Part shown: one piece after another, positions 9,547 through 18,510 of the stretch
How positions within the stretch are numbered: position 1 is the first letter of the stretch
Layout of the letters: every line of letters begins with the position of its first letter
Assembly: GCA_964570935.1 (NCBI GenBank)
Contig: CAZMZP010000063.1
Coordinates: 1-64,000, forward strand
Direction of reading: 5' to 3'
DNA from: JAFGJU01 sp964570935
GTDB lineage: Bacteria > Eisenbacteria > RBG-16-71-46 > JAFGJU01
Length of the DNA: 64,000 nt
The notes under the pieces: model-generated
What the model saw: only the letters and a program-made list of their open reading frames with translations
Database searches by the model: none
What the model was told of the DNA's origin: nothing
Position numbers and translations under genes: made by a program

Positions 9547-11637
9547 TTAACTGGCGGCCGCGCCGCTGTTCTGCGCGTCTCCTTCGTCCGGCTGCTTTTC
9601 CTGCGGCTGGGGCTTTTCGGCTTCGGGCTGGGGCGCCTTTTCACGTTCGGGCTGTCCTCGCTGTATTCGCGGTCGGGTCAGAGGGTCAAGCTTCTCTCCC
9701 CTCAGCACCTTCTCTATCTCGTCGCCGTCGAGGATCTCTCTCTCGAGGAGTGTGTTGGCCAGGTCGTGCAGCTTCTGGAGGTTCTCTTGAATCAGCTGCT
9801 TCGCCCTTTCGTGGGCGGCCCCCACGATGGACTTGATCTCCTCGTCGATGGCGATGGCGGTCTGCTCGCTGTAGTCCTTGTGCTGTGAGATCTCGCGTCC
9901 CAGGAAAATGAGCTCTTCTCTCTTTCCGAGGGTGATGGGACCCAGTCTGTCGCTCATTCCCCATTCGCAGACCATCTTGCGCGCGATCTCCGTCACGGTC
10001 TCGATGTCGTTCGCCGCGCCGTTCGTGACTTGACTGAACACCTGCTCCTCGGCCGCGCGGCCGCCCATGAGAGTTGTCAGAGTCATCAGGAGATAACTGG
10101 TGGTCCTGGTGTAGCGCTCGTCAACAGGAAGCAGGTGAGTGAGGCCGAGAGCGCGCCCCCTGGGTATGATGGTCACTTTATGTATCGGGTCGGAGCCGGG
10201 CTGCAGCCAGGATACGAGCGCGTGGCCGGCCTCGTGATACGAAGTGGTCTTCTTTTCCTCGTCGGTGATGATGAGACTTCTCCTCTCCACCCCCATCATG
10301 ACCCTGTCCTTGGCCTCTTCGAAGTCGTCCATCACCACTTTCTTTCTGTTCTTCCGCGCGGCCAGGAGCGCGGCCTCGTTTACAAGGTTGGCCAGGTCGG
10401 CACCCGAAAGACCCGGAGTGGCCCTGGCGAGCACCTTGATCTCTACGTCTTCGGCCAGCGGAACGCCCCGCGTGTGGACTCTGATTATCCCTTCCCGGCC
10501 CCTCACGTCCGGCCTGTCCACGACAATCTGTCTGTCAAAACGGCCGGGTCTCAGCAAGGCCGGGTCCAGCACGTCGGGCCTGTTAGTGGCGGCCAGCAGG
10601 ATGACGCCCTCGTTGGAATCGAAACCGTCCATCTCCACGAGTAGCTGGTTCAGAGTCTGCTCCCTTTCGTCGTGGCCGCCGCCCAATCCCGCGCCGCGCT
10701 GTCTGCCCACGGCGTCCAGCTCATCTATGAATACTATGCAGGGCGCGTGGCGCTTGCCCTGGTCGAAGAGGTCGCGCACCCGGGACGCACCGACGCCCAC
10801 GAACATCTCCACGAAGTCAGAACCGCTCATGCTGAAAAACGGCACGCCCGCTTCCCCGGCCACTGCCTTGGCCAGGAGGGTCTTGCCCGTGCCCGGCGGC
10901 CCCACGAGGAGAGCGCCCTTGGGTATCTTGCCGCCGAGACGCTGGAATTTCTTCGGGTCCTTGAGGAACTCTATTATCTCCTGGAGCTCCTGCTTGGCCT
11001 CGTCGGCCCCGGCGACGTCTCTGAACGTGACCTTGGGCCTGTCCTCCAGAATCACCTTGGCCTTGCTGCGGCCGAACTTGAGGGCCGCGCTCCCGCCCGC
11101 CTGCATCTGGCGGATTATGAACAGCCAGAAAGCCACTATGAGCACGATCGGAAGCCAGGAGATGAGGATGCCGACCCAGTTCATCCCCTCGGGCTCGGAC
11201 GCGATCTCCGCCTCCGGGTTCTTCTTCCAGATCTTATCCGGCAGCTCGGCGTCCTCGGTGGGGAGCCAGACTTTGAACTCCTTGAACGCCACCTTGCGGC
11301 CGCGCACGTCCAGCGAGGCCTGGGACCTGAGCGTTCCCTTCACTTCCTTCCCGCTGATGACCACGCCGGCGACGTTCGACGCCTGGATTTCCTTGAAGAA
11401 CTTGGAATAAGAGATCTGTACTTCGCGCGTCCTCGAGGAAAAGTAGAATTCGAAGATGATGACAGTGAGCAGGATCAGCATGGCCCAGAAGGCCAGTGTC
11501 CTGAACGGCCTCAGGGGCGACAGAGGCACTCCCTTGCGCAGGCCGGGCCTCCGCGGTTTGGGCGCCGGAGGGGTGGGCGAGCCCTTGGGCTGGTTGTCGC
11601 CGCCCTGTCCGTTGCGGGCCGGGTCATCGGATTTCAC
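9547..11637 (-). CDS. ftsH: ATP-dependent zinc metalloprotease FtsH
   Basis: Membrane AAA+ protease, 696 residues. Two transmembrane helices (about residues 45-65 and 150-175) flank a periplasmic domain. The AAA module has Walker A GPPGTGKT, Walker B VFIDELDAVG, SRH residues in TNRPDVLDPALLRPGRFDRQ and the pore motif MFVGVGASRVRDLF. The protease has the HEAGH zinc site in SYHEAGHALVSW. The C terminus is a Pro/Gln/Glu-rich tail. It sits between tilS and folE, an order seen in many bacteria. Confidence 0.96.
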   Translation of the reverse strand: MKSDDPARNGQGGDNQPKGSPTPPAPKPRRPGLRKGVPLSPLRPFRTLAFWAMLILLTVIIFEFYFSSRTREVQISYSKFFKEIQASNVAGVVISGKEVKGTLRSQASLDVRGRKVAFKEFKVWLPTEDAELPDKIWKKNPEAEIASEPEGMNWVGILISWLPIVLIVAFWLFIIRQMQAGGSAALKFGRSKAKVILEDRPKVTFRDVAGADEAKQELQEIIEFLKDPKKFQRLGGKIPKGALLVGPPGTGKTLLAKAVAGEAGVPFFSMSGSDFVEMFVGVGASRVRDLFDQGKRHAPCIVFIDELDAVGRQRGAGLGGGHDEREQTLNQLLVEMDGFDSNEGVILLAATNRPDVLDPALLRPGRFDRQIVVDRPDVRGREGIIRVHTRGVPLAEDVEIKVLARATPGLSGADLANLVNEAALLAARKNRKKVVMDDFEEAKDRVMMGVERRSLIITDEEKKTTSYHEAGHALVSWLQPGSDPIHKVTIIPRGRALGLTHLLPVDERYTRTTSYLLMTLTTLMGGRAAEEQVFSQVTNGAANDIETVTEIARKMVCEWGMSDRLGPITLGKREELIFLGREISQHKDYSEQTAIAIDEEIKSIVGAAHERAKQLIQENLQKLHDLANTLLEREILDGDEIEKVLRGEKLDPLTRPRIQRGQPEREKAPQPEAEKPQPQEKQPDEGDAQNSGAAAS

Positions 11638-11680
11638 GGGTTTCTTCCTGCCTTTCCGGCGGATGCTGCCGGCAAGTCGG

Positions 11681-13183
11681 TTACTGGGTGGCGAACGTTC
11701 TCAGAGCCAGAACGAGCTTTGTATCGTCTTTCACCGGCGCCGCCGAGCCCCTTCTCACGCCGACGAGCCAGAGCATTCCGCTGTTGTCGCAGAGAGCGGC
11801 CAGGCGTCGCCTTGCTTGGCGCGGCACCTTCATGTCCACCAGGATGTCCTGCACCTTTTTCGAGCCCTGCATGCCGAACGGGTTGAGCCTGTCGCCCGGG
11901 CGCAGGTTTCTGAGCACGAGGGGGAGCGACAGAGCCCCGAGGTCGAAGAACACTTCGCCTGTCCCCGCTGCGCCGTCCGGTCCCGCGCCGCCAGTCATCA
12001 CAGCCGGGCATTCCTTCAGGTCTTCCTTCCTCAGCACCCGGCTTTCGATTCCGAGAGAGACTTCGCGCAACCATGTGCGGCCGCCGGGCTCGTGCTGCAC
12101 GCTGAACTCGCACGGGGGCGCTTCATCGAACCGAAACGCCGCTCTCCGCCCCAGCACCAACTTTGTGCCTTCGAGCACCGCCGCCGCGCCGTGCGGCAGG
12201 TCCACCCGGTCCCCGGACCGACCCGCTGAAACGAGCCTGCACAGCGATTCGATGTGCGAAAACCCGACGTCCTTGAGAGTTCCGCAAAGCCTGAAATACG
12301 CCTCCCTGAGCACGTAGCGGCGCACGCAGACATGATAAGGGACGAGGGGCGGCAATTCAAGCTCAATGCGGTCGGCGGACTCCGCGGAGACACACTCTTC
12401 GTACGCCCTGCGCGCCGTCAGCGTCAAGTAGTCTTCGGCCTCATTCAAAAGCCCGGCCTGTGACCCCAGCACCTCCACGATTCCCGGATTGTATCTTTCC
12501 TTCAGCAGAGCCAGGAGCTCGTGCCGGACTCTGTTGCGGAAGAAGGTCAGGTCAAAGTTCGAGGCGTCCTCGACGCAGGGAATGTGCCTGGACTGCAGGA
12601 ATTCCAGGATCTCCTGCCTGGTCGAGGACAGAAGCGGTCTGATCAACTGTGCGCCCGGAGCGGCCCCTCGGCGAGCGGGCATTCCGGACACTGGCTTCAT
12701 CGCCGACAGGCCCCGCACTCCAGCGCCCCGGATGAGCCGCATCAGGACCGTCTCCGCCTGGTCGTCCAGCGTGTGCCCGAGCGCCACCCTGAGCCGTCCC
12801 GGCGCCGCCCCGCTCTCCGGCCGCCCCTTCATCTTCCCCGCCTGCTCCGCCAGAAACCTGTGCCTGAGTTCCCGGGCGGCCTCCTCGAGCGAGCACCCTG
12901 ACTCCGCGGCGAAAGACCGTGCGTCCACTCTGCCCACCGCGCAGCCGAGCCCCAGTCTTTCGCACATGGCCAGCACGAACCGTTCCTCCTCCGTCGCCTC
13001 GGGCCTGAGCCCGTGGTTCACGTGAGCCGCGGAGACGGAAAACCCGAGCTCACTCGACAGGGAAACGAGCGTGTTCAGGAGGGCGACCGAATCCGGCCCG
13101 CCCGAGACTGCGGCCAGGACCGAGTCTCCGCTCGAAATGAGCCCGTTCGTCTGGATGAAATCTTTGACCTTGGCTACGAACAT
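11681..13183 (-). CDS. tilS: tRNA(Ile)-lysidine synthetase TilS
   Basis: Converts C34 of tRNA-Ile2 (CAT) to lysidine so that it reads AUA. 500 residues. The N-terminal PP-loop is AAVSGGPDSVALL (residues about 24-36), followed by GHTLDDQAETVLMRL. A substrate-binding middle part precedes the C-terminal TilS domain (LRPGDRLNPFGMQGSKKVQD). The ATG lies only eight bases after the encoded CCA end of a CAT-anticodon tRNA gene, and no Shine-Dalgarno is visible between them, so processing of the tRNA would leave an almost leaderless tilS message. Confidence 0.93.
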   Translation of the reverse strand: MFVAKVKDFIQTNGLISSGDSVLAAVSGGPDSVALLNTLVSLSSELGFSVSAAHVNHGLRPEATEEERFVLAMCERLGLGCAVGRVDARSFAAESGCSLEEAARELRHRFLAEQAGKMKGRPESGAAPGRLRVALGHTLDDQAETVLMRLIRGAGVRGLSAMKPVSGMPARRGAAPGAQLIRPLLSSTRQEILEFLQSRHIPCVEDASNFDLTFFRNRVRHELLALLKERYNPGIVEVLGSQAGLLNEAEDYLTLTARRAYEECVSAESADRIELELPPLVPYHVCVRRYVLREAYFRLCGTLKDVGFSHIESLCRLVSAGRSGDRVDLPHGAAAVLEGTKLVLGRRAAFRFDEAPPCEFSVQHEPGGRTWLREVSLGIESRVLRKEDLKECPAVMTGGAGPDGAAGTGEVFFDLGALSLPLVLRNLRPGDRLNPFGMQGSKKVQDILVDMKVPRQARRRLAALCDNSGMLWLVGVRRGSAAPVKDDTKLVLALRTFATQ

Positions 13184-13191
13184 AGGGGGAT

Positions 13192-13268
13192 TGGTGGCGG
13201 CGCAGGGATTCGAACCCCGGACACGTGGATTATGATTCCACTGCTCTGACCAACTGAGCTACGCCGCC
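13192..13268 (-). tRNA. tRNA with CAT anticodon, probably elongator Met
   Basis: Complete cloverleaf on the minus strand. Acceptor GGCGGCG/CGCCGCC is followed by A73 and encoded CCA; the D arm is GCTCAGTTGGTCAGAGC; anticodon stem GTGGA/TCCAC encloses loop ATCATAA (anticodon CAT); the T arm contains GGTTCGAATCC. tRNA-Ile2 also has CAT, but acceptor pairs 4-69 and 5-68 are G-C here rather than the C-G pairs of E. coli Ile2, so Met is favoured. It leads the tilS operon. Confidence 0.9.
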
Positions 13269-13344
13269 GCAATCAACAGGAAGCAGGGGGCTTGTTAGAG
13301 CCAGGGCGGGAGTTACGCACTCTGACGCCGCAATCTCGGTGGAA

Positions 13345-13373
13345 AGGATAGCGCAGCCGTGCCTGCCCGTCAA
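13345..13373 (-). promoter_or_regulatory. sigma70-type promoter TTGACG-17-TATCCT for tRNA-tilS operon
   Basis: Read on the minus strand, TTGACG (13368-13373) and TATCCT (13345-13350) are spaced by 17 bases. The tRNA 5' end is about 75 bases downstream. It is back to back with the outer-membrane protein promoter at 13400. Confidence 0.7.
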
Positions 13374-13399
13374 CACGAGATTGGGTGACTTGACAGGTG

Positions 13400-13429
13400 T
13401 TGACAAAGCTCGAAGCGTCCGTATATACT
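13400..13429 (+). promoter_or_regulatory. sigma70-type promoter TTGACA-18-TATACT
   Basis: Perfect -35 TTGACA (13400-13405) and TATACT (13424-13429). The overlapping TATATA would give a 16-base spacer. It drives the outer-membrane protein gene at 13496, leaving a leader of about 60 bases. Confidence 0.75.
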
Positions 13430-13495
13430 GTCCTGACCTTCTTGGTAATTGCGCCCTTCAAGGGGCCATTGTCGCTCGAAAGGAGAACCCAGAAT

Positions 13496-14134
13496 ATGAA
13501 GCAAGTCCGGTTGTTCGCCATTGCCGGCATTGTTTTCTGTTGCCTGAGCACGCCTTGTCTGTCGGCCGACGTGACGGGCCGGGCCTTCATCACGAGCGCG
13601 GTCGGGACCCTCACATTCATATCCGACGAGTACATGAACGGCAACGCCCTCGACAGCAGCGTGAAACCCAGGTTCTACGGCCAGATGGGATTCGGTTACA
13701 TGTTCAAGCAGTACCTGGCTGCCACGGCCAACGCCGGATTCGGCTGGGAAGCCTATTCGTTTGATGACGACAGGCTGGTGACCATGGTTCCTGTCACGGT
13801 GGGGGCGGAGTACCGTCTGGGAACCGGCAAGTACGTGCCCAGGGCGGGAGCGGGGTTCGGTCTGTACCACTGGAGCGTGCTCCAGGACCGCAGAGTGCTC
13901 AAGGACGCGGTCACTAGGGAAGAGCTAACGCGAAATGACTTAGGCGTTTACGGCCTTGTGGGGGTGGACTATTTCGCCGTCCCGAGCATATCAGTCTCCT
14001 TTGACGTCACCGGGCACCGCATCTTCTCGGCTGACGAGGACGCTTTCCCTTCGGGTTACGGGCTCAACGACGACATGCTGATGTTCAGAGTGGGCGTCAG
14101 GTACTACTTCAGCTCTCAGAAGAAGGGTCTCTAA
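13496..14134 (+). CDS. outer-membrane beta-barrel protein (OmpW/OmpA-barrel-like)
   Basis: 212 residues. ATG 13496 follows AGGAG at good spacing, and the product opens with signal peptide MKQVRLFAIAGIVFCCLSTP ending at LSA. The rest is alternating-polarity beta strands with Gly/Tyr/Phe turns (GQMGFGYMFKQYLAATANAG, GAEYRLGTGKYVPRAGAGFG) and a final strand, MFRVGVRYYF, ending shortly before the C terminus, typical of small outer-membrane barrels. The specific role is unknown. It has its own promoter and no obvious operon partner. Confidence 0.75.
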   Translation: MKQVRLFAIAGIVFCCLSTPCLSADVTGRAFITSAVGTLTFISDEYMNGNALDSSVKPRFYGQMGFGYMFKQYLAATANAGFGWEAYSFDDDRLVTMVPVTVGAEYRLGTGKYVPRAGAGFGLYHWSVLQDRRVLKDAVTREELTRNDLGVYGLVGVDYFAVPSISVSFDVTGHRIFSADEDAFPSGYGLNDDMLMFRVGVRYYFSSQKKGL

Positions 14135-14236
14135 AACAGGGCGCTAGCCCGGGTGTAATGCTTTCGGAGCAACATCGGTTCAACCAGGCAGATCCAGGCA
14201 ATTCGTCGTTCTTCCAACGTAGACATACAGGTAGAA

Positions 14237-14252
14237 CCGGCCTTCTGGCCGG
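14237..14252. other. perfect GC hairpin in intergenic region
   Basis: CCGGCC-TTCT-GGCCGG, a 6-bp perfect stem with a four-base loop, about 100 bases after the outer-membrane protein gene. There is no T tract on the plus side, so terminator function is uncertain. Confidence 0.45.
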
Positions 14253-14301
14253 CCCGTCACCGGAGCGGCGGGCTCGGCGTGCGCCTATTCCCGCCGGCGC
14301 C

Positions 14302-14331
14302 TTGACGTTAGTCATGATTGCCACATATACG
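14302..14331 (+). promoter_or_regulatory. sigma70-type promoter TTGACG-18-TATACG for guaB
   Basis: TTGACG (14302-14307) and TATACG (14326-14331) lie in an unusually AT-rich patch ahead of guaB; the leader would be about 30 bases. Confidence 0.55.
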
Positions 14332-14365
14332 AATATATGGATATGAGTATATAAGGGGGCAGGCC

Positions 14366-15832
14366 ATGCAGGACAAGTTCTCGGAGCTGGAAGGCATAAC
14401 CTTTGATGATGTTCTCGTTCTACCCGCCCGTTCGTCCGTGCTCCCCGGGCAGGTCGACACCCGGACCCGACTGACCGGGAGCATTCAGCTCAACATCCCG
14501 CTGCTCAGCGCGGCCATGGACACCGTCACGGGGGCGGCACTGGCCATCGCCCTGGCGCGGGAGGGCGGCATCGGGACCATCCACAAGAACATGGGCATCG
14601 CGGAGCAGGCCGCAGAAGTGGACAGAGTCAAGAGGAGCGAGAGCGGGATGATAACCGACCCCATCACTCTCCCGCCGGACGCGCCCGTCCGTCAGGCTCT
14701 GGCACTGATGGAGAGGTTCAAGATATCCGGAGTCCCCATTACCCGGGACAGGAAGCTGGTGGGCATCCTCACCAACAGGGACCTCCGATTCGTGGAGAGC
14801 CTTGACAGCCCCATAGAGCGGGTGATGACCTCTGACAATCTGATTACCGCGCCGGCAGGCACCACGCTCGAGCAGGCCAGCAAGATCCTCCACAAGCACA
14901 GAATCGAGAAGCTTCCGGTCGTGGACGAAAGCTACGGCCTGGTGGGCCTCATCACGGTCAAGGACATCATGAAACGGATCCAGTTCCCGCGGGCCTGCAA
15001 GGACAAAGACGGGAGGCTTCGCGTGGCGGCGGCAGTGGGGGTCGGAGGCGACCTGGAGGAGAGAGTGACTGAGCTCGTGAAGGCGGGCGTGGACGTCATA
15101 GTCCTGGACAGCGCACACGGGCACACGGAGAACGTGCTGGCGGCCGGAGCGAGGACGAAGAAGGCAGCGCCGGGGGTCCAACTGGTATTGGGCAACGTCG
15201 GGACCGCCGACGGAGCGCGGGACCTGATCGCGGCCGGTGCCGACGCGGTGAAAGTGGGCATGGGACCCGGCGCGACGTGCACAACGAGGGTGATCGCCGG
15301 AGTCGGCGTTCCCCAGGTGACGGCCATCATGGAATGCGCCCGCATCGGGGACAAGGTGGACGTTCCGGTGATCGCGGACGGCGGTATACGGCACTCCGGA
15401 GACATAGTGAAGGCCATAGCGGCCGGCGCAAGCTCGGTCATGATAGGGAACCTGTTCGCCGGCACAGAAGAGAGCCCCGGCGAGACCATCCTGTACGAGG
15501 GCAGAAGCTACAAGGCCTACCGCGGCATGGGGGCCATAACGTCGATGAAGAAGGGCAGCGCCGACCGTTACCAGCAGGAGGCGAGGACCGAGGAGAGCAA
15601 GCTTGTGGCCGAAGGGATAGAGGGCCGGGTCCCCTACAAAGGCCCGCTGAGCCAGACGGTCTACCAGCTCGTCGGAGGCTTGAGGTCGGGCATGGGATAC
15701 TGCGGCGCGAAGACGGTGGAGGAGCTCCGGGCCAACGCCCGCTTCATCCGTGTGAGCGGCGCCGCGCTCAGGGAGAGTCACCCGCATGACATCATCATCA
15801 CGCGAGAAGCTCCGAACTACTGGCCGAGGTAG
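14366..15832 (+). CDS. guaB: IMP dehydrogenase
   Basis: Oxidises IMP to XMP, the committed step of GMP synthesis. 488 residues, normal length. Two CBS domains are inserted (about residues 95-215, e.g. VPITRDRKLVGILTNRDLRF and HRIEKLPVVDESYGLVGLI). The catalytic loop reads GPGATCTTRVIAGVGVPQ: the Cys is present, but the usual GSIC is GATC. The flap region is YRGMGAITSMKKGSADRYQQ. ATG 14366 follows GGGGGC and starts at the family N terminus (FSELEGITFDDVLVLP). The 3' end overlaps the next gene by 47 bases. Confidence 0.95.
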   Translation: MQDKFSELEGITFDDVLVLPARSSVLPGQVDTRTRLTGSIQLNIPLLSAAMDTVTGAALAIALAREGGIGTIHKNMGIAEQAAEVDRVKRSESGMITDPITLPPDAPVRQALALMERFKISGVPITRDRKLVGILTNRDLRFVESLDSPIERVMTSDNLITAPAGTTLEQASKILHKHRIEKLPVVDESYGLVGLITVKDIMKRIQFPRACKDKDGRLRVAAAVGVGGDLEERVTELVKAGVDVIVLDSAHGHTENVLAAGARTKKAAPGVQLVLGNVGTADGARDLIAAGADAVKVGMGPGATCTTRVIAGVGVPQVTAIMECARIGDKVDVPVIADGGIRHSGDIVKAIAAGASSVMIGNLFAGTEESPGETILYEGRSYKAYRGMGAITSMKKGSADRYQQEARTEESKLVAEGIEGRVPYKGPLSQTVYQLVGGLRSGMGYCGAKTVEELRANARFIRVSGAALRESHPHDIIITREAPNYWPR

Positions 15833-16571
15833 CGCACCGGGTCGGGCGGACGAGCTCACCGATATGCTGAGGGAAGTGGCCTTCTCGTGCTCCATGAGTC
15901 TTTTCGGCACGGCCTGCTTCCGGAACTGCGAAGACCTCGCGCCAGGCTCCCTTCCGTTCTCGCTCGCGGACCTGCCGTACGCAGTGTCCGTAGGATTCCG
16001 GCTGAGCGATCCGGTCATGGACGGCCTGGTGGACAGGCCGACGCGCACCTACCAGTACCACTACCGCCAGGTGAATCTTCTGATAGACCACACACTGCTC
16101 CTACTGCTGGGCAAGCTGCACGAGTTCGGCTACGAGGGCTTTCCGGTCCCGTCTTCTCAAATCGTGAACTGGGAGGACAGCACCGGACACCTGGCACATA
16201 AGATGGTCGCCTCCGTCGCGGGCCTCGGGTGGTTGGGCCGGAACAATCTCCTGGTTTCGCCGCTCTACGGGGCGAGGGTGCGGTACGGAAGTCTGTTCAC
16301 GAACGCTCCTCTCCGGTTGACCGCGCAGGCGGAAGGAGCGCCCTGCGGCGCGGGCGGCAAGGGTGAGGGCGCGTACTCTTCCCGGTTTGAGTGCGGCAGC
16401 TGCTTCGCGTGCGTCTCCGCCTGTCCGGCAGGCGCAATCGGGAAGACGCGGGCAGAGTTCGACCTCGAGAAATGCCGACAGACGCTCAAGAGCTTCGAGA
16501 AGTCCGAGAACATCGGCTCCATGATATGCGGGCTTTGCATCAAGGCCTGCCGCGGGCGGCGGCTCGACTGA
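15786..16571 (+). CDS. QueG-like double [4Fe-4S] ferredoxin-type protein
   Basis: 261 residues. The middle block AGLGWLGRNNLLVSPLYG resembles epoxyqueuosine reductase (QueG) and its relatives. Two cluster motifs follow: CGSCFACVSACP (CxxCxxCxxxCP) and a lone Cys plus CGLCIKAC. It lacks the long C-terminal HEAT-like part of full QueG (about 350 residues), so it is better called a QueG-related iron-sulphur protein. The ATG lies inside the end of guaB, with GGGAG nine bases upstream, which suggests translational coupling. Cytoplasmic. Substrate not deducible. Confidence 0.75.
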   Translation: MTSSSREKLRTTGRGSAPGRADELTDMLREVAFSCSMSLFGTACFRNCEDLAPGSLPFSLADLPYAVSVGFRLSDPVMDGLVDRPTRTYQYHYRQVNLLIDHTLLLLLGKLHEFGYEGFPVPSSQIVNWEDSTGHLAHKMVASVAGLGWLGRNNLLVSPLYGARVRYGSLFTNAPLRLTAQAEGAPCGAGGKGEGAYSSRFECGSCFACVSACPAGAIGKTRAEFDLEKCRQTLKSFEKSENIGSMICGLCIKACRGRRLD

Positions 16572-16608
16572 GCGCCGCCGCGTAGGAATTCAGCGGGGTT
16601 CACAGGCG

Positions 16609-17163
16609 ATGTCGTCTTTTCCTCAAACACTGCCGAGAGTGAAGCTGATCGCGGCGGTCATGGCCAGCCGGGAAGACCTCATCGGAGAAGCGATTTCCGC
16701 TCTTTCCCCGTCTTACGGCCCGGTCGAGTCCAAGGGTCCCGTTTTCGCTTTCACGTACTCCGGGTATTACACGGCGGAGATGGGGGAGGGACTCGTCAAG
16801 GCCTTCTGCTCGTTCCGCGGTCTCGTGGAGCCGACGGAGATCGTGGCGCGCAAGCTGGAGGCAATGGTGTGCGAGAAGAAATTTCTCGTCGAAGGGGCTC
16901 GTTCGAGGCGGGTGAACGTGGACCCGGGCTACCTCGACCTGATGAAGCTGGTCCTGGCCACAACGAAGAACGCGTCACACAGGGTCTACATAGGGTCCGG
17001 AGTGCATGGGGACGTTGAGCTCATCTACAAGTCCGGCGCGTATGCTCCGCTGGAGTGGACGTATTCCGACTATCGTGAACCGGCGACTCTGGAGTTCTTC
17101 GGAAAGGTGAGACGGGAGTACCTGGCCGAGCTAAGACACCAAAGAGAACACCCCTTCCGCTGA
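16609..17163 (+). CDS. DUF4416 family protein
   Basis: 184 residues matching the DUF4416 pattern: an N-terminal VKLIAAVMASREDLI strand-helix, central YYTAEMGEGLVKAFCSFRGL, VNVDPGYLDLMKLVLATTKN, then GVHGDVELIYKSG and a final WTYSDYREPATLEFFGKVR. The family is common in deeply branching and delta-type bacteria and has no established function. It lies 38 bases after the QueG-like gene, probably in the same transcript. Confidence 0.8.
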   Translation: MSSFPQTLPRVKLIAAVMASREDLIGEAISALSPSYGPVESKGPVFAFTYSGYYTAEMGEGLVKAFCSFRGLVEPTEIVARKLEAMVCEKKFLVEGARSRRVNVDPGYLDLMKLVLATTKNASHRVYIGSGVHGDVELIYKSGAYAPLEWTYSDYREPATLEFFGKVRREYLAELRHQREHPFR

Positions 17164-17230
17164 TGTTGTCTTACCCAGGCTGTGTGGAAGGGGTGAGTAA
17201 CCTCGCCGGGGGTTAGGGTCGCGAGGTCAA

Positions 17231-18007
17231 CTAATCCTGTTTTCTGATGGTGAACTCGAAGCTCGGGTCGAGCGCTTTTATTTCCTCCGCAAGCTTGTCC
17301 AACTTCGTTTTCGCCGCCTGTGCCCCGGTCTTCTTCCATTCCGAGTACACGTCCAGCAACAAGTTCTGCTTCTGCCTGATCAGCTCCTTCTTTCCCTCCA
17401 AATCCACGCTTCTCTCCAGGTGATAGACCTCCGCCCTGGCCAGTCGCGTCATGATGTCGGAGTACTCCCCCCTGAGGTGGGAAAGAATTCGCGAGTATCT
17501 TTCAAACCCGGTGGACAGTTTCTCGAGCACCTCGGAGATGGGCGGGTTCTTCCTGTGAACCTGCTGGCTGTATGTGTAGGCGAAGTGATAGTAAGCCTTG
17601 CCTCTTCCCATGGACGCTTCCTCCGCCGGCTGGCCCTTCGACCTTGGCCGTGACGTGAGTGTGGGAGGGTTGTCGAACAGGCCTATCGAGACAAGCAGGA
17701 AATCGGACTTCGTCTTGTAGATCGTGTACTTCAACCTCGCGTCCGTGGAGCTCGCCAATCTCTGGAAAACGTCGATGTCGTATTTGGAGAGAGAGTTCTT
17801 CACGCGTTCCACGTACTCAGGGTTGATGAACGAGCTGAGCAGTTGTGCCAGGTACACATTGACGTCTTCGTCGTAGTAATCCCGATTCGAAAGGAGCCCG
17901 GTCTGCACCTTCGAGTAGAGCAGGCAGTGCATGGTGAACAGATAGGTCGGCTGCACCTTCCTGCTCCTGTCGGTGAGATCCTTGCTGCGGGTCCTTCGAT
18001 TCTCCAT
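17231..18007 (-). CDS. hypothetical helical protein
   Basis: Not recognised. 258 residues from ATG 18007, which has GGAGG five bases upstream; a longer start at 18136 would add an Arg-rich stretch without a ribosome site. No signal peptide or membrane segment is seen. The middle (VYLAQLLSSFINPEYVERVK and KYTIYKTKSDFLLVSIGLF) looks globular. The last 90 residues are highly charged and helical (LARAEVYHLERSVDLEGKKE onward), with coiled-coil potential. It is alone on the minus strand, convergent with the DUF4416 gene. Confidence 0.65.
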   Translation of the reverse strand: MENRRTRSKDLTDRSRKVQPTYLFTMHCLLYSKVQTGLLSNRDYYDEDVNVYLAQLLSSFINPEYVERVKNSLSKYDIDVFQRLASSTDARLKYTIYKTKSDFLLVSIGLFDNPPTLTSRPRSKGQPAEEASMGRGKAYYHFAYTYSQQVHRKNPPISEVLEKLSTGFERYSRILSHLRGEYSDIMTRLARAEVYHLERSVDLEGKKELIRQKQNLLLDVYSEWKKTGAQAAKTKLDKLAEEIKALDPSFEFTIRKQD

Positions 18008-18510
18008 GTGTACCTCCGCGTGTCCCTCCGCGCGTCCAGTCGTCCCGGCTGGAGACTGGCGCGTCCACCAGCGTCTAAAAGCAACTAGCATGCCACGCAG
18101 GCCGGAACGGGTGCCGCGCATCGCATTGATAGACATGACGTTATGAGCGCGCCTGGAGACTGGAGGCGTTCATCGAACGTTTGGACGAGGAGAACGCGGA
18201 ACTTTCATCTAATCAGTAGGCAAAACTCCGCAATCTGATGAGATTCGGAAACACCGGGCAGCCGATGCCGGCATACGCGGGGATTCTGCAAGCCCCGTTG
18301 CGAACTGCAATGGTCACGGCGGGCAGCCGGAAGACGCGCGCGCGTTCAACTCGGGCCGGCGGGGGACTAACTCTTTCGCTGCGCTGGAATTATCGTATTA
18401 TGGCTCTTGCGCTGATGATGGCATGCTATCTGCTACTCGCTTCAGCGTTCAACTATGCCCAACTGAGATACCCGTTTAAGATACCCGTTCAAGAGAGGTT
18501 GCCGGGCGCC
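18008..18510. other. intergenic region before the chemotaxis-like module
   Basis: About 500 bases between the divergent hypothetical gene and the first CheW-like gene. A TATTAT hexamer at 18396-18401 could be a -10 for the plus-strand module, but no good -35 is seen. The plus-strand frame of the CheW-like gene stays open back to 18238, so a longer product with a hydrophobic segment (ALALMMACYLLLASAF) is possible. Confidence 0.35.

Noticed and set aside
9465..9644. 60-residue N-terminal extension of FolE
   Set aside because: It would overlap ftsH by 98 bases and is composed of Arg/Pro/Ser typical of a shadow frame; the family domain begins at the 9464 start.
16560..16590. Possible UGA-selenocysteine read-through at the end of the QueG-like gene
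   Set aside because: Read-through adds only four codons before TAG and shows no conserved motif or hairpin.
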